In this document: piece by piece, positions 7,999-18,139 of the stretch
Numbering within the stretch: the first letter of the stretch is position 1
How the letters are laid out: each line of letters opens with the position of its first letter
Assembly: GCF_002073975.1 (NCBI RefSeq)
Contig: NZ_CP020384.1
Location: 1,240,001 to 1,304,000 of the forward strand
From: Rhodovulum sp. MB263
GTDB taxonomy: Bacteria; Pseudomonadota; Alphaproteobacteria; Rhodobacterales; Rhodobacteraceae
Reading direction: 5' to 3'
DNA length: 64,000 nt
Notes under the pieces: generated by a model
The model's database searches: none
What the model was told of the DNA's origin: nothing
Seen by the model: only the letters and a program-made list of their open reading frames with translations
Position numbers and translations under genes: made by a program

Positions 7999-9180
7999 AT
8001 GAGCAGACAGCCTCCGCCGTTTCACCGGCGGGTTCAAGGATCAGGCCGTTTCGCGTCGGTCAGAGCTCGGCGCCGCCCAGACCGGCATCGCGCGCGACCC
8101 CGGGCGTGACGCCGTCGCGGCTGAAAAGCTGGCGGCTTGACTTGAACGCGTGGCCGCTGGTTCGGCCGGGGCAATCCGGCGGCAGCAGGTCGAGACCGCG
8201 GAACTGATCGAGCTGCGCGGCGAGAACCGGCGCCTGAAGGAAGAGGGGGATGCGATGCGGACAGGTGAACAGGCGAGCGGCATGCGTTCGAGTGAGCCTG
8301 TGACCGCTTTTCGCGCCTTGGGCGGCGAAGCCATGAAGGACAAGCTCGCCTTCATCGCGGACCATCTCGGCGAACACGGCGTCGGCCTCATCTGGCAGGT
8401 GCTCTCGGCCAGCACGAGCTGGTTCCCCCCTTGGTGCGCCGCCGCCCCGAAAAGAGCGCTGCGCCATGCCGCGCGGGACAGTCTTCTTCCCGGGATATGT
8501 GCGATCTTCGAGGCGCTCCGCGGGCGCTACAGGGCACCCCGCGGTTGCCTTTGTCCGCCATTGGTCCGAGCGGCAATGGCGAGTGGCATCGGCCAGCAAG
8601 GCGCGGTCGGCCGCGTTCCGCGGACAACCGCCAGCCGGCACAACCTCGGCATCGCGCCGAACTTGCCGAAGCGGAATATCAGGGCTGCGGAGCCGGACAG
8701 GATCTGGCTGGCCGACATCAGCGAGGTGCCGGCTGACGAGGGCTGGCTCTATCTGGTCGGGGTCGAGGACATGGCGGGGATGAAGATCGTAGGGGGGCGA
8801 TGTCAGAGCAGCTGAAAATCAGGCTGGCCCTCGATGCGATGGGCATGGCGCTGCAGAACCGGCGGCCGGTACCGGGGTTGATCTGGCATTCGGATCGCGG
8901 GGTCCAGTGCGCGGCCAGTGACTGCAGGCGGCGTCTGGAGACCCGCAAAGCCGACGCGTCGATGCGCCGGAAAGGCAAGTGGCTGGATAACGCTCCCATG
9001 GAGAGCTTCTGCGCATCGCTCAAGAACGAGCTGGTCGACCGCATCAGGGGCCGGATGCGCCAGGAGACGAAGGCCGCTCTGTCCGAGCAGATTGCCATCC
9101 TCTGCAATCGACACCGTCGTCACCCTAGCACCGGCGACCGGACGCCGGATCAGGCAAGGATCGACACGGGTCCCGTGATG
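7999..9180 (+). pseudogene. IS3-family transposase orfA and orfB, multiply frameshifted (copy 1)
   Basis: OrfA starts at ATG 7999 (MSRQ) and is recognisable out of frame as GVTPSRLKSWRLDL and then AAGSAGAIRRQQVETAELIEL. OrfB begins near 8333 with MKDKLAFIADHLGEHGVGLI and continues through IAPNLPKRNIRAAEPDRIWLADIS. After a frameshift near 8800 come LDAMGMALQNRRPVPGLIWH and HSDRGVQ, WLDNAPMESFCASLKNELVD and the final PDQARID. The catalytic D and E blocks (ADIS, HSDRGVQ, APMESF) are present but in different frames. A hairpin insertion at 8543 is followed by a deletion relative to copy 2. Not functional. Confidence 0.8.
8543..8582 (+). repeat. Hairpin insertion B in IS3-family copy 1
   Basis: A 40-nt segment after the codons for RYRAPR. 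It holds the core CGCCATTGGTCCGAGCGG and the right arm GCAATGGCGA; CGCCATTG and CAATGGCG form an 8-bp perfect stem, and a looser third arm TTGCCTTTG lies to the left. It is at the same position of orfB as the insertion at 30196 in copy 2. Confidence 0.6.
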
Positions 9181-9225
9181 GCCGCAGTGAATATCAGCCC
9201 AGTCCGGGATGAAGGGGCAAGCTCG

Positions 9226-9573
9226 GAGAGTTCATTGCGGCTTAAGCTGCAACCGCCTGAATGTCCGGTGAAACGGGGGCAAGACCAGACATTCATCCCC
9301 TCGACTGATAGCTACACCGAGCTCCAGCGGATTGGTGTCGAAGAGAAGATGGCGGCAGACCCCGGCGGCAAAAGAGAAAATCTTGTCCGTTCATGGTGGT
9401 GAAAGCCATCCCGGATTCAATAGCTTCCCGCATCGACCCTGCGACTGCATAGATGCGGGCATGATCGTGTGAAGTCCTTCACCGGCGACCGCAACCGGCC
9501 ACCAGTGCCCGACAGTATGGAAGGGACGCCCCGGCAGGGCGGCCCTTCGGGTTTGAGGGGTGAGGTGACAGGC
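9226..9573. other. Stretch between IS3 copy 1 and the TRAP operon
   Basis: No supported gene. One open frame continues out of the IS3 orfB remnant to 9402 but has no family resemblance beyond the IS boundary at 9225. The sequence may include eroded mobile DNA. The 3' end of the TRAP transporter transcript probably terminates here, but I see only a weak GC hairpin near 9528-9543. Confidence 0.35.
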
Positions 9574-10641
9574 TCAGCTGCGCCCGGCCAGAAGCGGCAG
9601 GGTCATCGCCCGGGCATAGTCGCGGGCCTCGGCCAGGGCCGGGTCGTAGCTGGCGCGGACCTTGGCCACATCGGCATGCTCGGCGGCCAGCGCATCCTGG
9701 ACCTCGTTCCAGGCATCGCGCTGGGCGGTGATGACTTCCTCGGGGAAGTTGAGGAAGCGCACGCCCTGCGCCTTGAGCTCGGCCAGCGACTTGGCGTTGA
9801 AATGGTCGAACTGGCCCTGCACCTCATAGGCGGCGGCCAGCGCCGCGGCCTCGCAGATCGCCTGCAGATCGGGCGTCAGCTCGTCCCAGGCATCCTGGTT
9901 GAACACGACGGCCAGCCCGGCGCCCGGCTCGGTGAAGGCGGGCAGGTAGCAGATATCGGTGATCTTCTGCAGCCCGAAGGCCTGGTCGAGATGGGGTGAG
10001 ACCCATTCGGCCGCGTCGATGGCGCCCGATTGCAGCGCCTGGAAGATCTCGGCCGGCGGCATCAGCACCGCATTGACGCCGAGCTTGCGGAACACCTCGC
10101 CGCCGAGCCCGGCGATGCGCATGTTCAGGCCCTTGAGATCCTCGACGCTTTCGATCGGCTTCCTGAACCAGCCGGCAGACTGCGTGTTCGAGTTGCCGGA
10201 ATAGAGAGGCTTGAGATTGCGCTGGGCATAGATCTCGTCCCAGACCTCCTGACCGCCGCCCCAGCGCAGCCAGGCCATGTGCTCGGCCGAGGTCATGCCG
10301 AAGGGCACACCGGTGAACCAGTGCAGGGCGGGGTTCTTGCCCGCAGCGTAATAGGTCGGCCCATGCCCGACGGGCGCGTTGCCGGCCTGCACCGCATCCT
10401 CGACGCCGAAGGCCGGCACCAGCTCGCCCGCGCCATAGACGGTGAAGCTCAGCCGGCCATCCGACATCGCGGCCACGCGCGCGGCGAAATTGGTGACATT
10501 GGTGCCCACGGCGGGGGCCATCTTGGGAAAGGCGGTGGGCAGTTTCCAGTGGATCTTGCCCGAGGCGAGTACGGGGCTGGCCAGCGTGCCGGCCGCGGCG
10601 ACGCCGGCGCCCGTTTTCAGGAAGGTTCTGCGGTGCATCAT
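9574..10641 (-). CDS. dctP: TRAP transporter substrate-binding protein (DctP/TakP type)
   Basis: The periplasmic solute receptor of a tripartite ATP-independent transporter. The 355-residue protein starts with a twin-arginine signal (RRTFLKTGAGVAAAGTLASP), common in TakP-like receptors. The mature part contains the DctP signatures KPIESVEDLKGLNMRIAGLG (conserved substrate-binding Arg in MRI) and AEIFQALQSGAIDAAEW. Similarity to the alpha-keto-acid binder TakP of Rhodobacter (YYAAGKNPALHWFTGVPFGM) suggests a 2-oxo acid or similar carboxylate. It is the last gene transcribed in a three-gene minus-strand operon after the Q and M permeases. Confidence 0.93.
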   Translation of the reverse strand: MMHRRTFLKTGAGVAAAGTLASPVLASGKIHWKLPTAFPKMAPAVGTNVTNFAARVAAMSDGRLSFTVYGAGELVPAFGVEDAVQAGNAPVGHGPTYYAAGKNPALHWFTGVPFGMTSAEHMAWLRWGGGQEVWDEIYAQRNLKPLYSGNSNTQSAGWFRKPIESVEDLKGLNMRIAGLGGEVFRKLGVNAVLMPPAEIFQALQSGAIDAAEWVSPHLDQAFGLQKITDICYLPAFTEPGAGLAVVFNQDAWDELTPDLQAICEAAALAAAYEVQGQFDHFNAKSLAELKAQGVRFLNFPEEVITAQRDAWNEVQDALAAEHADVAKVRASYDPALAEARDYARAMTLPLLAGRS

Positions 10642-10658
10642 GTCCTCTTGCGTTGCGC

Positions 10659-12197
10659 CTACCGGAATATCGTCTGCGGCAGCCAGGTCGCAAGCTCGGG
10701 CAGGGCGACCAGGACGCCGAGGGCCACGAGCTGCAATGCCACGAAGGGCAATACGCCGCGATAGGTGTCGAGCGTGGTGATGTCGGGCGGCGCGACCGAG
10801 CGGAAATAGAACAGCGCGAAGCCGAAAGGCGGGGTCAGGAAGGAGGTTTGCAGGTTCATCGCGATCAGGATCGCGAACCAGACCGGCGAGATGTCCGAGC
10901 CAAGGATCGGCGGGCCCAGCAGCGGGACCACGATATAGATGATCTCGACCGCCTCGAGGATGAAGCCCAGGACGAAGATCACCGCCATCACCAGGAAGAT
11001 CGCGGTCATGCCGCCGCCGGGCAGGCCTGCCATGAGCTCCTCGACGAGATGATCGCCGCCGAAGCCGCGGAAGACAAGCGACAGCAGCGAGGCCGCGACC
11101 ACGATGCCGAAGACCATGCCCGAGATCCGGATGGTATCGCTCAGCGCGCCCTGCAAAAGGCCCGCGCGCCAGGTCCGGAGGCCCGCCATCAGCGTGCCCG
11201 TCGCGATCAGGATCGCGGCGCCAAGCGCCAGCAGGCCCGGCAGGGTGCCGAGGGCTGCGCGGCCGAGCCCGGCCATGCCCATCCCGACAAGAAGAAGCGC
11301 CGCAAGCCCCGCAGAGGCGATCAGTCCGCGCCCGAACGCGCTGCCCCCGGCCCGCTGCGCGGCCATCAGCAACGCCCCGACCGCGCCGAGTGCCGCTGCC
11401 TCGGTCGTGGTGGCGACGCCGGCGAGGATCGAGCCCAGCACCGCGAGGATCAGCAGGACCGGCGGCAGGAAGGTGAACAGGATTTCCGAGACGGGCACCG
11501 CTTCGCGGGGCGCGCGCGGCTCGGGCGCGGGGCCGAGCCGCAGCGCGACATAGACGGCATAGATCGCGACCAGCATCAGCCCGGGCAGCAGCGCACCCGC
11601 GAAGAGATCGCCGACCGAGACCGGGTCGGGCGCGAAATTGCCCGCCGCCTGCTGCGCCTCGAGATAGACATTGCCGATCTGGTCGCCCAGCAGCACCAGG
11701 ATGATCGAGGGCGGGATCACCTGACCGAGCGTGCCGGAGGCACAGATCAGCCCCGCCGCCAGCCGCTTGTCGATCCCGGCCGAGCGCATCGCGGGCAGAG
11801 AGATCAGCACCAGCATGACCACCGTCGCCCCGATGATGCCGGTCGAGGCCGCTATCAGCGCCGAGAAGGCCAGCACGCTCAGCCCCATGCCGCGCGGCGA
11901 GCCGCGTGTCAGGCGGCCGAGCACGCCCAGCATGCGCTCGGCAAGCTGCGCGCGTTCGAGCAGCACCCCCATCAGCACGAAGAGCGGCACCGCCATCAGC
12001 AGCCGGTTCGACATCACGCCCCAGACCCGGCCCGGGAAGAAGTTGAGGAAACTCAGGTCGAACAGCCCGAAGGCCGAGGCGATCAGCGCGGTCACGAGCG
12101 GCACGCCCGCGATCGCCAGCATCGCCGGGATGCCGCTGAGAATGCCGCCGAACAGCCCGAGCAGCAGCGCCAGCAGCACGCCTTCCTGCCCCGTCAT
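10659..12197 (-). CDS. dctM: TRAP transporter large permease (DctM)
   Basis: The 12-TM, ion-driven transport subunit. The start at 12197 gives MTGQEGVLLALLLGLFGGILSGIP, typical for DctM; the same frame continues upstream but overlaps the small permease. At 512 residues it is longer than the usual 430 because of an extra hydrophobic segment between about residues 230 and 370, as seen in the larger TakM-like permeases. Signature regions include MAVPLFVLMGVLLER, SGTLGQVIPPSIILVLLGDQ and the C-terminal LTPPFGFALFYFRSVAP. Its start overlaps the small permease stop by 4 bp. Confidence 0.93.
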   Translation of the reverse strand: MTGQEGVLLALLLGLFGGILSGIPAMLAIAGVPLVTALIASAFGLFDLSFLNFFPGRVWGVMSNRLLMAVPLFVLMGVLLERAQLAERMLGVLGRLTRGSPRGMGLSVLAFSALIAASTGIIGATVVMLVLISLPAMRSAGIDKRLAAGLICASGTLGQVIPPSIILVLLGDQIGNVYLEAQQAAGNFAPDPVSVGDLFAGALLPGLMLVAIYAVYVALRLGPAPEPRAPREAVPVSEILFTFLPPVLLILAVLGSILAGVATTTEAAALGAVGALLMAAQRAGGSAFGRGLIASAGLAALLLVGMGMAGLGRAALGTLPGLLALGAAILIATGTLMAGLRTWRAGLLQGALSDTIRISGMVFGIVVAASLLSLVFRGFGGDHLVEELMAGLPGGGMTAIFLVMAVIFVLGFILEAVEIIYIVVPLLGPPILGSDISPVWFAILIAMNLQTSFLTPPFGFALFYFRSVAPPDITTLDTYRGVLPFVALQLVALGVLVALPELATWLPQTIFR

Positions 12198-12721
12198 AGG
12201 GTCTCCTGCATGTCTTTGCCTCGCTCGGCCGGTTTCACGATCATCGCGATCCCCTGCAGGATCATCAGCGTCGAGGCCAGCGGCAGGGTCGATTTGACGA
12301 TGAAGAGCCCGTCCAGACCGCCGGTCTCGATCGCGCCCTCGCGGATCGACCAGGAATAGGAGAGATCGGGCCAGAATGCCCGGATCATCAGCCCGAAAAC
12401 CGGGATCAGGAAGACCAGCACGGCGACGATGTCGGCAATGCGGATATAGCGCGGCGACAGCCGTTCGGAGAAGACCTCGACCCGGACATGGCCGCCGCGC
12501 GCCAGCGTGACCGGAATGCTGAAGACCAGAAGGCTCGCGAAGGCATAATCGGCGGCGTTCTGGAACTGGATCGAGCCGGTGCCGAAGCCGTAGCGCAGGA
12601 TCACGATGGCCAGGGTCGACCCGGTCAGGAACAGGGCCGCCGCCACGCAATAGGCCAGCGTGGCACGGTCGAGCCAGTTGCAGAGCCTGAGATAGGCGGT
12701 GAGGGGCGCGGCGCGTTTCAT
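12194..12721 (-). CDS. dctQ: TRAP transporter small permease (DctQ)
   Basis: The four-TM small membrane subunit that pairs with DctM. The start chosen at 12721 gives MKRAAPLTAYLRLCNWLDRA, with AAGG upstream. A longer in-frame start at 12814 would add 31 residues without family features. The 175-residue protein shows four hydrophobic segments (ATLAYCVAAALFLTGSTLAI, FASLLVFSIPVTLARGGHVRVE, IADIVAVLVFLIPVFGLMI, LPLASTLMILQGIAMI). The GGHVRVEVF motif is the family mark. It is the first gene of the operon, divergent from the NADH dehydrogenase gene; the 221-bp gap should hold both promoters. Confidence 0.9.
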   Translation of the reverse strand: MKRAAPLTAYLRLCNWLDRATLAYCVAAALFLTGSTLAIVILRYGFGTGSIQFQNAADYAFASLLVFSIPVTLARGGHVRVEVFSERLSPRYIRIADIVAVLVFLIPVFGLMIRAFWPDLSYSWSIREGAIETGGLDGLFIVKSTLPLASTLMILQGIAMIVKPAERGKDMQETL

Positions 12722-12942
12722 TGGTCCGGGGCCTTGCCACAGTCGGGGCCGAACCGCAATTGGCGATCTGGACAGGACGGGGCGAAGCAGGTCCTGCCCG
12801 GGCCGGTGGCGCAAGTTCGGCCGAAGAACTTGCCCCTATGACAATATACCGTCTGGCGGCGGGCTGGCGATGCTTTATCCTGCAGCGCCGCGAGAGCCAG
12901 GCAGGACCGTCAGGCAGGACCGAGCGAGGACAGGAGGGCGCG

Positions 12943-14580
12943 ATGGCGACCAGGATAGTGGTTCTGGGGGGTGGTTTCGGGGGCATGTATGCAGCCCGCG
13001 CGCTGCGTCGCCAGTTCGGCCGCAAGGCCGAGATCGAGGTGATCAACGCCCAGAACTATTTCGTCTTCCAGCCGCTTCTGCCCGAAGTGGCGGGCGGTTC
13101 GATCACGCCCGCCCATGCGGTCTCGCCGCTGCGGTTCATCCTCGACGGCATCTTCGTGCGCAAGGCCGTGGTCGACAGCGTCGATTTCGAGCGCAAGGTG
13201 GTGACCGTTTTCCAGGGCATCCAGCGGCGCCCGACCGAGGTCGGCTATGACCATCTGGTGATCGCGCTGGGCCAGGGCACCGACTTTTCGCGGATGCCGG
13301 GGCTCGAGGAACATGCGCTGAAGATGAAGACGCTCGAGGATGCGCGCCGCCTGCGCGGCCATATCATCGAGCAGCTCGAACATGCCCAGGTGACCGAACT
13401 GCCCGACACCAAGCGCGGCGCGCTGACCTTCACCGTGGTCGGCGGCGGCTTCTCGGGGGTCGAGACGGTCGGCGAGATGAAGGAGATGATCGACCGCTCG
13501 CTGCGCTTCTACCCCAAGATCGACCCGTCCGAGGTGCGGGTGCAGCTGATCGAGTTCGCGCCGCGTATCCTGAACGAGATGCCCAGGCCTCTGGCCGATT
13601 ACGCGGTGGGCCATCTCGAGCGCCACGGCATCGAGATCAAGCTGGGCACCGGTGTGAAAAGCGCCACCCACCGCCAGCTGGTCACCACCACGGGCGAGGT
13701 GATCGACACCCGCACCATCGTCGCCACCATCGGCAATGCGCCTCTGCCGGTGGTGCAGCGGATGGGGCTGACGCTTGAGAAGGGGCGAATCCCGGTCGAC
13801 CGGATGCTGCGGGTGGCGGGCCTCGACGGGGTCTGGGCGCTGGGCGACTGCGCGCTGATCCCGCTGAAGGAGGGCGCCTCGGAACGGGCCGATTTCGCCC
13901 CGCCGACCGCGCAATTCGCGGTGCGCGAGGCCAAGCGGGTTGCCCGGAACATCGCGGCCACGGTCAGGGGGCGCGCGCCGAAGCCCTTCGCCTATGCTTC
14001 GCGCGGGGCGCTGGCCTCGCTGGGCGCCAAGCGCGGCGTCGCCAATGTCTTCGGTCGCAACATCACCGGTTTTCCCGCCTGGTTCATCTGGCGGTCCTAT
14101 TACCTGGCGCTCCTGCCCGGCATCGGCACCCGCATCCGGGTGATGATCAACTGGTCGCTCGACATGCTGGGCGCGCGCAGCCTGGTGCAGCTGAAATTCT
14201 ACGGCAAGCCGCCGCTGCGCTATGTCTATTACCGTGCGGGCGACCGTATCTACAATGCGGGCGACCGCTCGGACGGGTTCTACACGGTGATTTCGGGCAC
14301 CGTCGAGATGGAGCGGCCCGACGAGACCGACGCCGGGACCGGCGCCATGACGACCCGCGTAATCGGCCCGGGCGGGCATTTCGGCGAAAGGCTGATCCTC
14401 GGGGCGACCCGGCGCCGGACCACGGTGCGCGCCAGGGAAGATTGCAAGGTGCTGGTCATGAACCGCGAGGAGTTCATGATGCTGGCCGAAGGCTTCTCGG
14501 CCTTCCGCGACTATTTCCGGCCCTATATGGAAAAACGCGGTGTCGCGCTTCCCGATGGGGATGAAAAGGACGGCAGATAG
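12943..14580 (+). CDS. Type II NADH dehydrogenase-like oxidoreductase fused to a cyclic-nucleotide-binding domain
   Basis: A 545-residue flavoprotein. The N-terminal two thirds is a pyridine-nucleotide/FAD oxidoreductase of the NDH-2 type: FAD Rossmann motif VVLGGGFGGMYAARALRR near residue 6, the quinone-reductase motif FVFQPLLPEVAGG, the second nucleotide site TVVGGGFSGVETVGE and the FAD contact VWALGDCALIP. NDH-2 moves electrons from NADH to quinone without pumping protons. From about residue 425 a cNMP-binding fold follows (YRAGDRIYNAGDRSDGFYTV, GPGGHFGERLIL, RRRTTVRA). AGGAGG at 12931 supports the ATG. The fusion suggests a ligand-controlled respiratory branch; whether it binds cAMP, cGMP or c-di-GMP cannot be told. 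Confidence 0.88.
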   Translation: MATRIVVLGGGFGGMYAARALRRQFGRKAEIEVINAQNYFVFQPLLPEVAGGSITPAHAVSPLRFILDGIFVRKAVVDSVDFERKVVTVFQGIQRRPTEVGYDHLVIALGQGTDFSRMPGLEEHALKMKTLEDARRLRGHIIEQLEHAQVTELPDTKRGALTFTVVGGGFSGVETVGEMKEMIDRSLRFYPKIDPSEVRVQLIEFAPRILNEMPRPLADYAVGHLERHGIEIKLGTGVKSATHRQLVTTTGEVIDTRTIVATIGNAPLPVVQRMGLTLEKGRIPVDRMLRVAGLDGVWALGDCALIPLKEGASERADFAPPTAQFAVREAKRVARNIAATVRGRAPKPFAYASRGALASLGAKRGVANVFGRNITGFPAWFIWRSYYLALLPGIGTRIRVMINWSLDMLGARSLVQLKFYGKPPLRYVYYRAGDRIYNAGDRSDGFYTVISGTVEMERPDETDAGTGAMTTRVIGPGGHFGERLILGATRRRTTVRAREDCKVLVMNREEFMMLAEGFSAFRDYFRPYMEKRGVALPDGDEKDGR

Positions 14581-14736
14581 GTCCGGACCCGTCTGAAAAG
14601 ACGGCTTGGTCGCAGGTTTCGGGCCGTAAAGGCGATTTGGAGCCCCGTCGCGGCCCGGTTGTGGCCGGGCCCGAGTTTACAGCGGGGCCAAAACCGTCTT
14701 TGCTGCCGGAGAGCTGCGTCAACCTATGGATCCTCC

Positions 14737-17700
14737 ATGGCGATCACCGCGACCATCCGGCACCTGACCCATTACCGCTATGACCGTCCCGTCAGCCTTG
14801 GCCCGCAGGTGATCAGGCTGCGGCCCGCGCCGCACAGCCGCACGCGGGTGATCTCGCATTCGCTGAAGGTCTCGCCCGGCGGGCATTTCGTCAACCACCA
14901 GCAGGACCCTTACGGCAACTGGCTGTCGCGCTTCGTCTTCCCCGAGCCGGTGCGCGAGCTGAAGATCGAGGTCGATCTGGTCGCCGACATGACGGTCTAC
15001 AACCCGTTCGACTTCTTCGTCGACGAGACGGCCGAGGAATGGCCCTTCGACTATCCGGCGGATCTGGCGGATGATCTGACGATCTATCGCAGGCCCGAGC
15101 CCGCGGGCGAGCGGATGCAGGCCTTCCTGGCCTCGGTCCCGCGCAACCGGATCCGGACCATCGATTTCCTTGTCGGCCTGAACGCCCGGCTGGAACGCGA
15201 GATCGACTACCTGATCCGGATGGAGCCCGGGGTGCAGAGTCCCGAAGAGACGCTGGTGTTGCGCTCCGGCTCCTGTCGCGACACGAGCTGGCTGCTGGTG
15301 CAGCTGCTGCGCCATCTGGGCTATGCCGCGCGTTTCGTCTCGGGCTACCTGATCCAGCTGAAGCCAGATCTGGTGTCGCTCGACGGGCCGGCGGGGACCG
15401 ATCACGACTTCACCGACCTGCATGCCTGGGCCGAGGTCTTCCTGCCCGGCGCGGGCTGGATCGGGCTCGACCCGACCAGTGGCCTTCTGACCGGCGAAAG
15501 CCATATCCCGCTGGCCGCGACCCCGCATTACCGCAATGCCGCGCCGATCTCGGGCATGGCGAGCCCGGCCGAGGTCGATTTCCGCTTTCACATGGAGGTC
15601 CATCGCACCGCCGAGCATCCCCGCATCACCAGACCCTTTCCCGAGGATGCCTGGGAGGCGCTGGACGCGCTGGGCCAGAAGGTCGATGCGCAGATCGCGG
15701 CGCAGGACATGCGGCTGACCATGGGCGGCGAGCCCACCTTCGTCTCGATCGACGATTTCGAGGCCGGGGAATGGAATACCGACGCTGTCGGGCCGATGAA
15801 GCGGGGGCTCGCGGACCGGCTGATCCGGCGGCTGCGGGACCGCTTCGCGCCCGGGGGCTTTCTGCATTACGGGCAGGGCAAATGGTATCCGGGCGAGACG
15901 CTGCCGCGCTGGACCTTCTCGCTTTACTGGCGCCGCGACGGGGTGCCGGTCTGGCGGGACCCGGACCTCATCGCCGAGGAAGACCGCAGCGGCGCCAGTG
16001 CCGAGGAGGCCCGCCGCTTCCTGTCCGGGCTGGCCGAGGCCATCGGCGTCGGCGCGGATTATGTCCATGCCGCCTATGAGGACCCGGTGGACTGGATCCT
16101 CAAGGAGGCCGGGCTGCCGGTCAACGTGACCCCCGAGGATTCGAAACTGAAGGATCCCGAGACCCGCGCCCGGATCGCCCGGGTCTTCAATCGCGGCCTC
16201 GACCGGCCCGCGGGCTTTGCCCTGCCGATCCAGCGCTGGCAGTCGAAGGCGGCTGCCGGGCGCTGGCGCTCGGAACACTGGAAGACCCGGCGCGGCCATC
16301 TTTTCCTCATTCCCGGCGACAGCCCGGTGGGCTTTCGCTTGCCGCTGGGGTCGCTGCCCTTCGTGCCGCCCTCGGCCTATCCTTACGTCTATCCGGCCGA
16401 CCCTTCGGCCCCCGCCGGTCCGCTGCCCGATTTCCATGCGGGGCGCGCGGACCGCCGTCACGCGCTGATGGCGGAATTCGAGAGGATCGCCTGCGAGGAA
16501 GAGACCGCTGCCATGCCCGGCGCGACGCCGGGCCGGACACAGCCGGTGTCGGAACCGCAGGCTGCGGGGCCGCGCCAGACCGTGATGGAACAGGGCGTCG
16601 ATCCGAAGGCCGGTGCCGTGCGCACCGCCATCGCGGTCGAGCCGCGTGACGGGCGGCTTTGCCTGTTCATGCCGCCGGTCGAGGCACTGGAGGATTACCT
16701 GGAGCTGCTGGCTGCCGCCGAGGAGACCGCCCGGGCGCTGGGCCTGCCGATCCATGTCGAGGGCTACACGCCTCCCCAGGATGCGCGCATGAACGTGATC
16801 CGGATCGCGCCGGATCCGGGCGTGCTCGAGGTCAACGTGCATCCCGCTCAAAGCTGGGAGGAGTGCAAGGCGATCACCTTCGGGGTCTATGAAGAGGCAC
16901 GGCAGTGCCGGCTGGGCGCCGACAAGTTCATGATCGACGGCAGGCATTGCGGCACGGGTGGGGGCAACCATGTCGTGGTGGGCGGCGCCACGCCGATGGA
17001 CTCGCCCTTCCTCAGGCGGCCCGACCTGATGCGCTCGCTGATCCTCTACTGGCAGCGCCATCCCAGCCTGTCCTACCTGTTCTCGGGGCTCTTCATCGGC
17101 CCGACCAGTCAGGCGCCCCGGATCGACGAGGCCCGCCATGACAGTCTGTACGAGCTGGAGATTGCGCTGAGCCAGTTTCCCGACCCGGGCGAGGGCCAGG
17201 CGCCGCCGCCCTGGCTGGTGGACAGGCTGCTGCGCAACGTCCTGATCGACGTGACCGGCAATACCCACCGCACGGAAATCTGCATCGACAAGCTGTTTTC
17301 CCCCGACGGGCCCACGGGGCGGCTGGGGCTGGTCGAGTTCCGCGGCTTCGAGATGCCGCCCGATGCGCGCATGAGCCTTGCGCAGCAGGTGCTGATCCGG
17401 GCGATCCTGTCGCGGCTCTGGGACGCTCCGGTCAGGGGCGCGCCGGTGCGCTGGGGCACGGCGCTGCATGACCGGTTCATGCTGCCGCATTTCGTCTGGG
17501 CCGATTTCCTCGATGTGCTGCGCGATCTGCAGGATCACGGCTTTGCCTTCCGGCCCGACTGGTACGAGGCGCAGGCCGCGTTCCGCTTCCCGTTCTGCGG
17601 CGAGGTCGAATATGAGGGCGTGCATCTGGAGCTGCGCCAGGCGCTGGAGCCCTGGCATGTGCTGGGCGAGCGCGGTGCCATCGGCGGCACGGTGCGCCAT

Positions 17701-18138
17701 ACCGACAGCTCGGTCGAACGGCTGCAGGTCAGGCTGACGACCACCAATCCGGGCCGCTACTCCGTCACCTGCAACCGTCGCCCGGTGCCGCTGACCGAGA
17801 CCGGGACCAGCGGCGTGCGGGTCGGGGGCGTGCGCTTCAAGGCCTGGCAGCCCGCCGAGGCGCTGCACCCGGTGCTGCCGGTCAATGCCCCGCTGGTCTT
17901 CGACATCTATGACAGCTGGTCGGGCCGGGCGCTGGGCGGCTGCACCTATCACGTCGCCCATCCCGGCGGGCGCAGCTATGACACCTTCCCGGTCAATGCC
18001 AACGAGGCCGAGGCAAGGCGGCTCGCGCGGTTCGAGAAGATGGGGCATCATGCCGGGCCGTACCGGCCCGGTCCCGACCCCGTGCATCCCGAATTTCCGA
18101 TGACCCTCGATCTGCGCCGCCCGCCCGGATTGTCGTGA
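14737..18138 (+). CDS. Large transglutaminase-DUF2126 protein (predicted peptide-modifying enzyme)
   Basis: A 1133-residue protein. Residues 1-90 are the bacterial transglutaminase N-terminal domain ([20 protein letters not shown]). A transglutaminase-like Cys protease core follows, with Cys180 in RSGSCRDTS, His229 in DLHAWAEVF and Asp245 in LDPTSG. The remaining 850 residues are a DUF2126 region starting at [16 protein letters not shown], which has been grouped with COOH-NH2 ligase-like amidoligases (for example [45 protein letters not shown]). The gene starts an operon with the ATP-grasp/alpha-E gene (1 bp apart) and a second transglutaminase. The predicted role is peptide-bond formation or modification, from family and context only. 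Confidence 0.88.
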   Translation: MAITATIRHLTHYRYDRPVSLGPQVIRLRPAPHSRTRVISHSLKVSPGGHFVNHQQDPYGNWLSRFVFPEPVRELKIEVDLVADMTVYNPFDFFVDETAEEWPFDYPADLADDLTIYRRPEPAGERMQAFLASVPRNRIRTIDFLVGLNARLEREIDYLIRMEPGVQSPEETLVLRSGSCRDTSWLLVQLLRHLGYAARFVSGYLIQLKPDLVSLDGPAGTDHDFTDLHAWAEVFLPGAGWIGLDPTSGLLTGESHIPLAATPHYRNAAPISGMASPAEVDFRFHMEVHRTAEHPRITRPFPEDAWEALDALGQKVDAQIAAQDMRLTMGGEPTFVSIDDFEAGEWNTDAVGPMKRGLADRLIRRLRDRFAPGGFLHYGQGKWYPGETLPRWTFSLYWRRDGVPVWRDPDLIAEEDRSGASAEEARRFLSGLAEAIGVGADYVHAAYEDPVDWILKEAGLPVNVTPEDSKLKDPETRARIARVFNRGLDRPAGFALPIQRWQSKAAAGRWRSEHWKTRRGHLFLIPGDSPVGFRLPLGSLPFVPPSAYPYVYPADPSAPAGPLPDFHAGRADRRHALMAEFERIACEEETAAMPGATPGRTQPVSEPQAAGPRQTVMEQGVDPKAGAVRTAIAVEPRDGRLCLFMPPVEALEDYLELLAAAEETARALGLPIHVEGYTPPQDARMNVIRIAPDPGVLEVNVHPAQSWEECKAITFGVYEEARQCRLGADKFMIDGRHCGTGGGNHVVVGGATPMDSPFLRRPDLMRSLILYWQRHPSLSYLFSGLFIGPTSQAPRIDEARHDSLYELEIALSQFPDPGEGQAPPPWLVDRLLRNVLIDVTGNTHRTEICIDKLFSPDGPTGRLGLVEFRGFEMPPDARMSLAQQVLIRAILSRLWDAPVRGAPVRWGTALHDRFMLPHFVWADFLDVLRDLQDHGFAFRPDWYEAQAAFRFPFCGEVEYEGVHLELRQALEPWHVLGERGAIGGTVRHTDSSVERLQVRLTTTNPGRYSVTCNRRPVPLTETGTSGVRVGGVRFKAWQPAEALHPVLPVNAPLVFDIYDSWSGRALGGCTYHVAHPGGRSYDTFPVNANEAEARRLARFEKMGHHAGPYRPGPDPVHPEFPMTLDLRRPPGLS

Positions 18139-18139
18139 C

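Larger units (their letters stand above)
7939..9225 (+). mobile_element. IS3-family insertion sequence, copy 1 (decayed)
   Basis: The left end TGAGCGTTCCTCCGGATCCC (from 7939) and the right end GGGATGAAGGGGCAAGCTCG (to 9225) are imperfect inverted repeats. They match the better-preserved ends of copy 2 at 28679 and 30896, where the left end begins TGAGCTTGCCC. Between them lie orfA and orfB remnants in the usual order. It cuts the IS5-family remnant. I could not find target-site duplications, consistent with age or end erosion. Confidence 0.75.
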
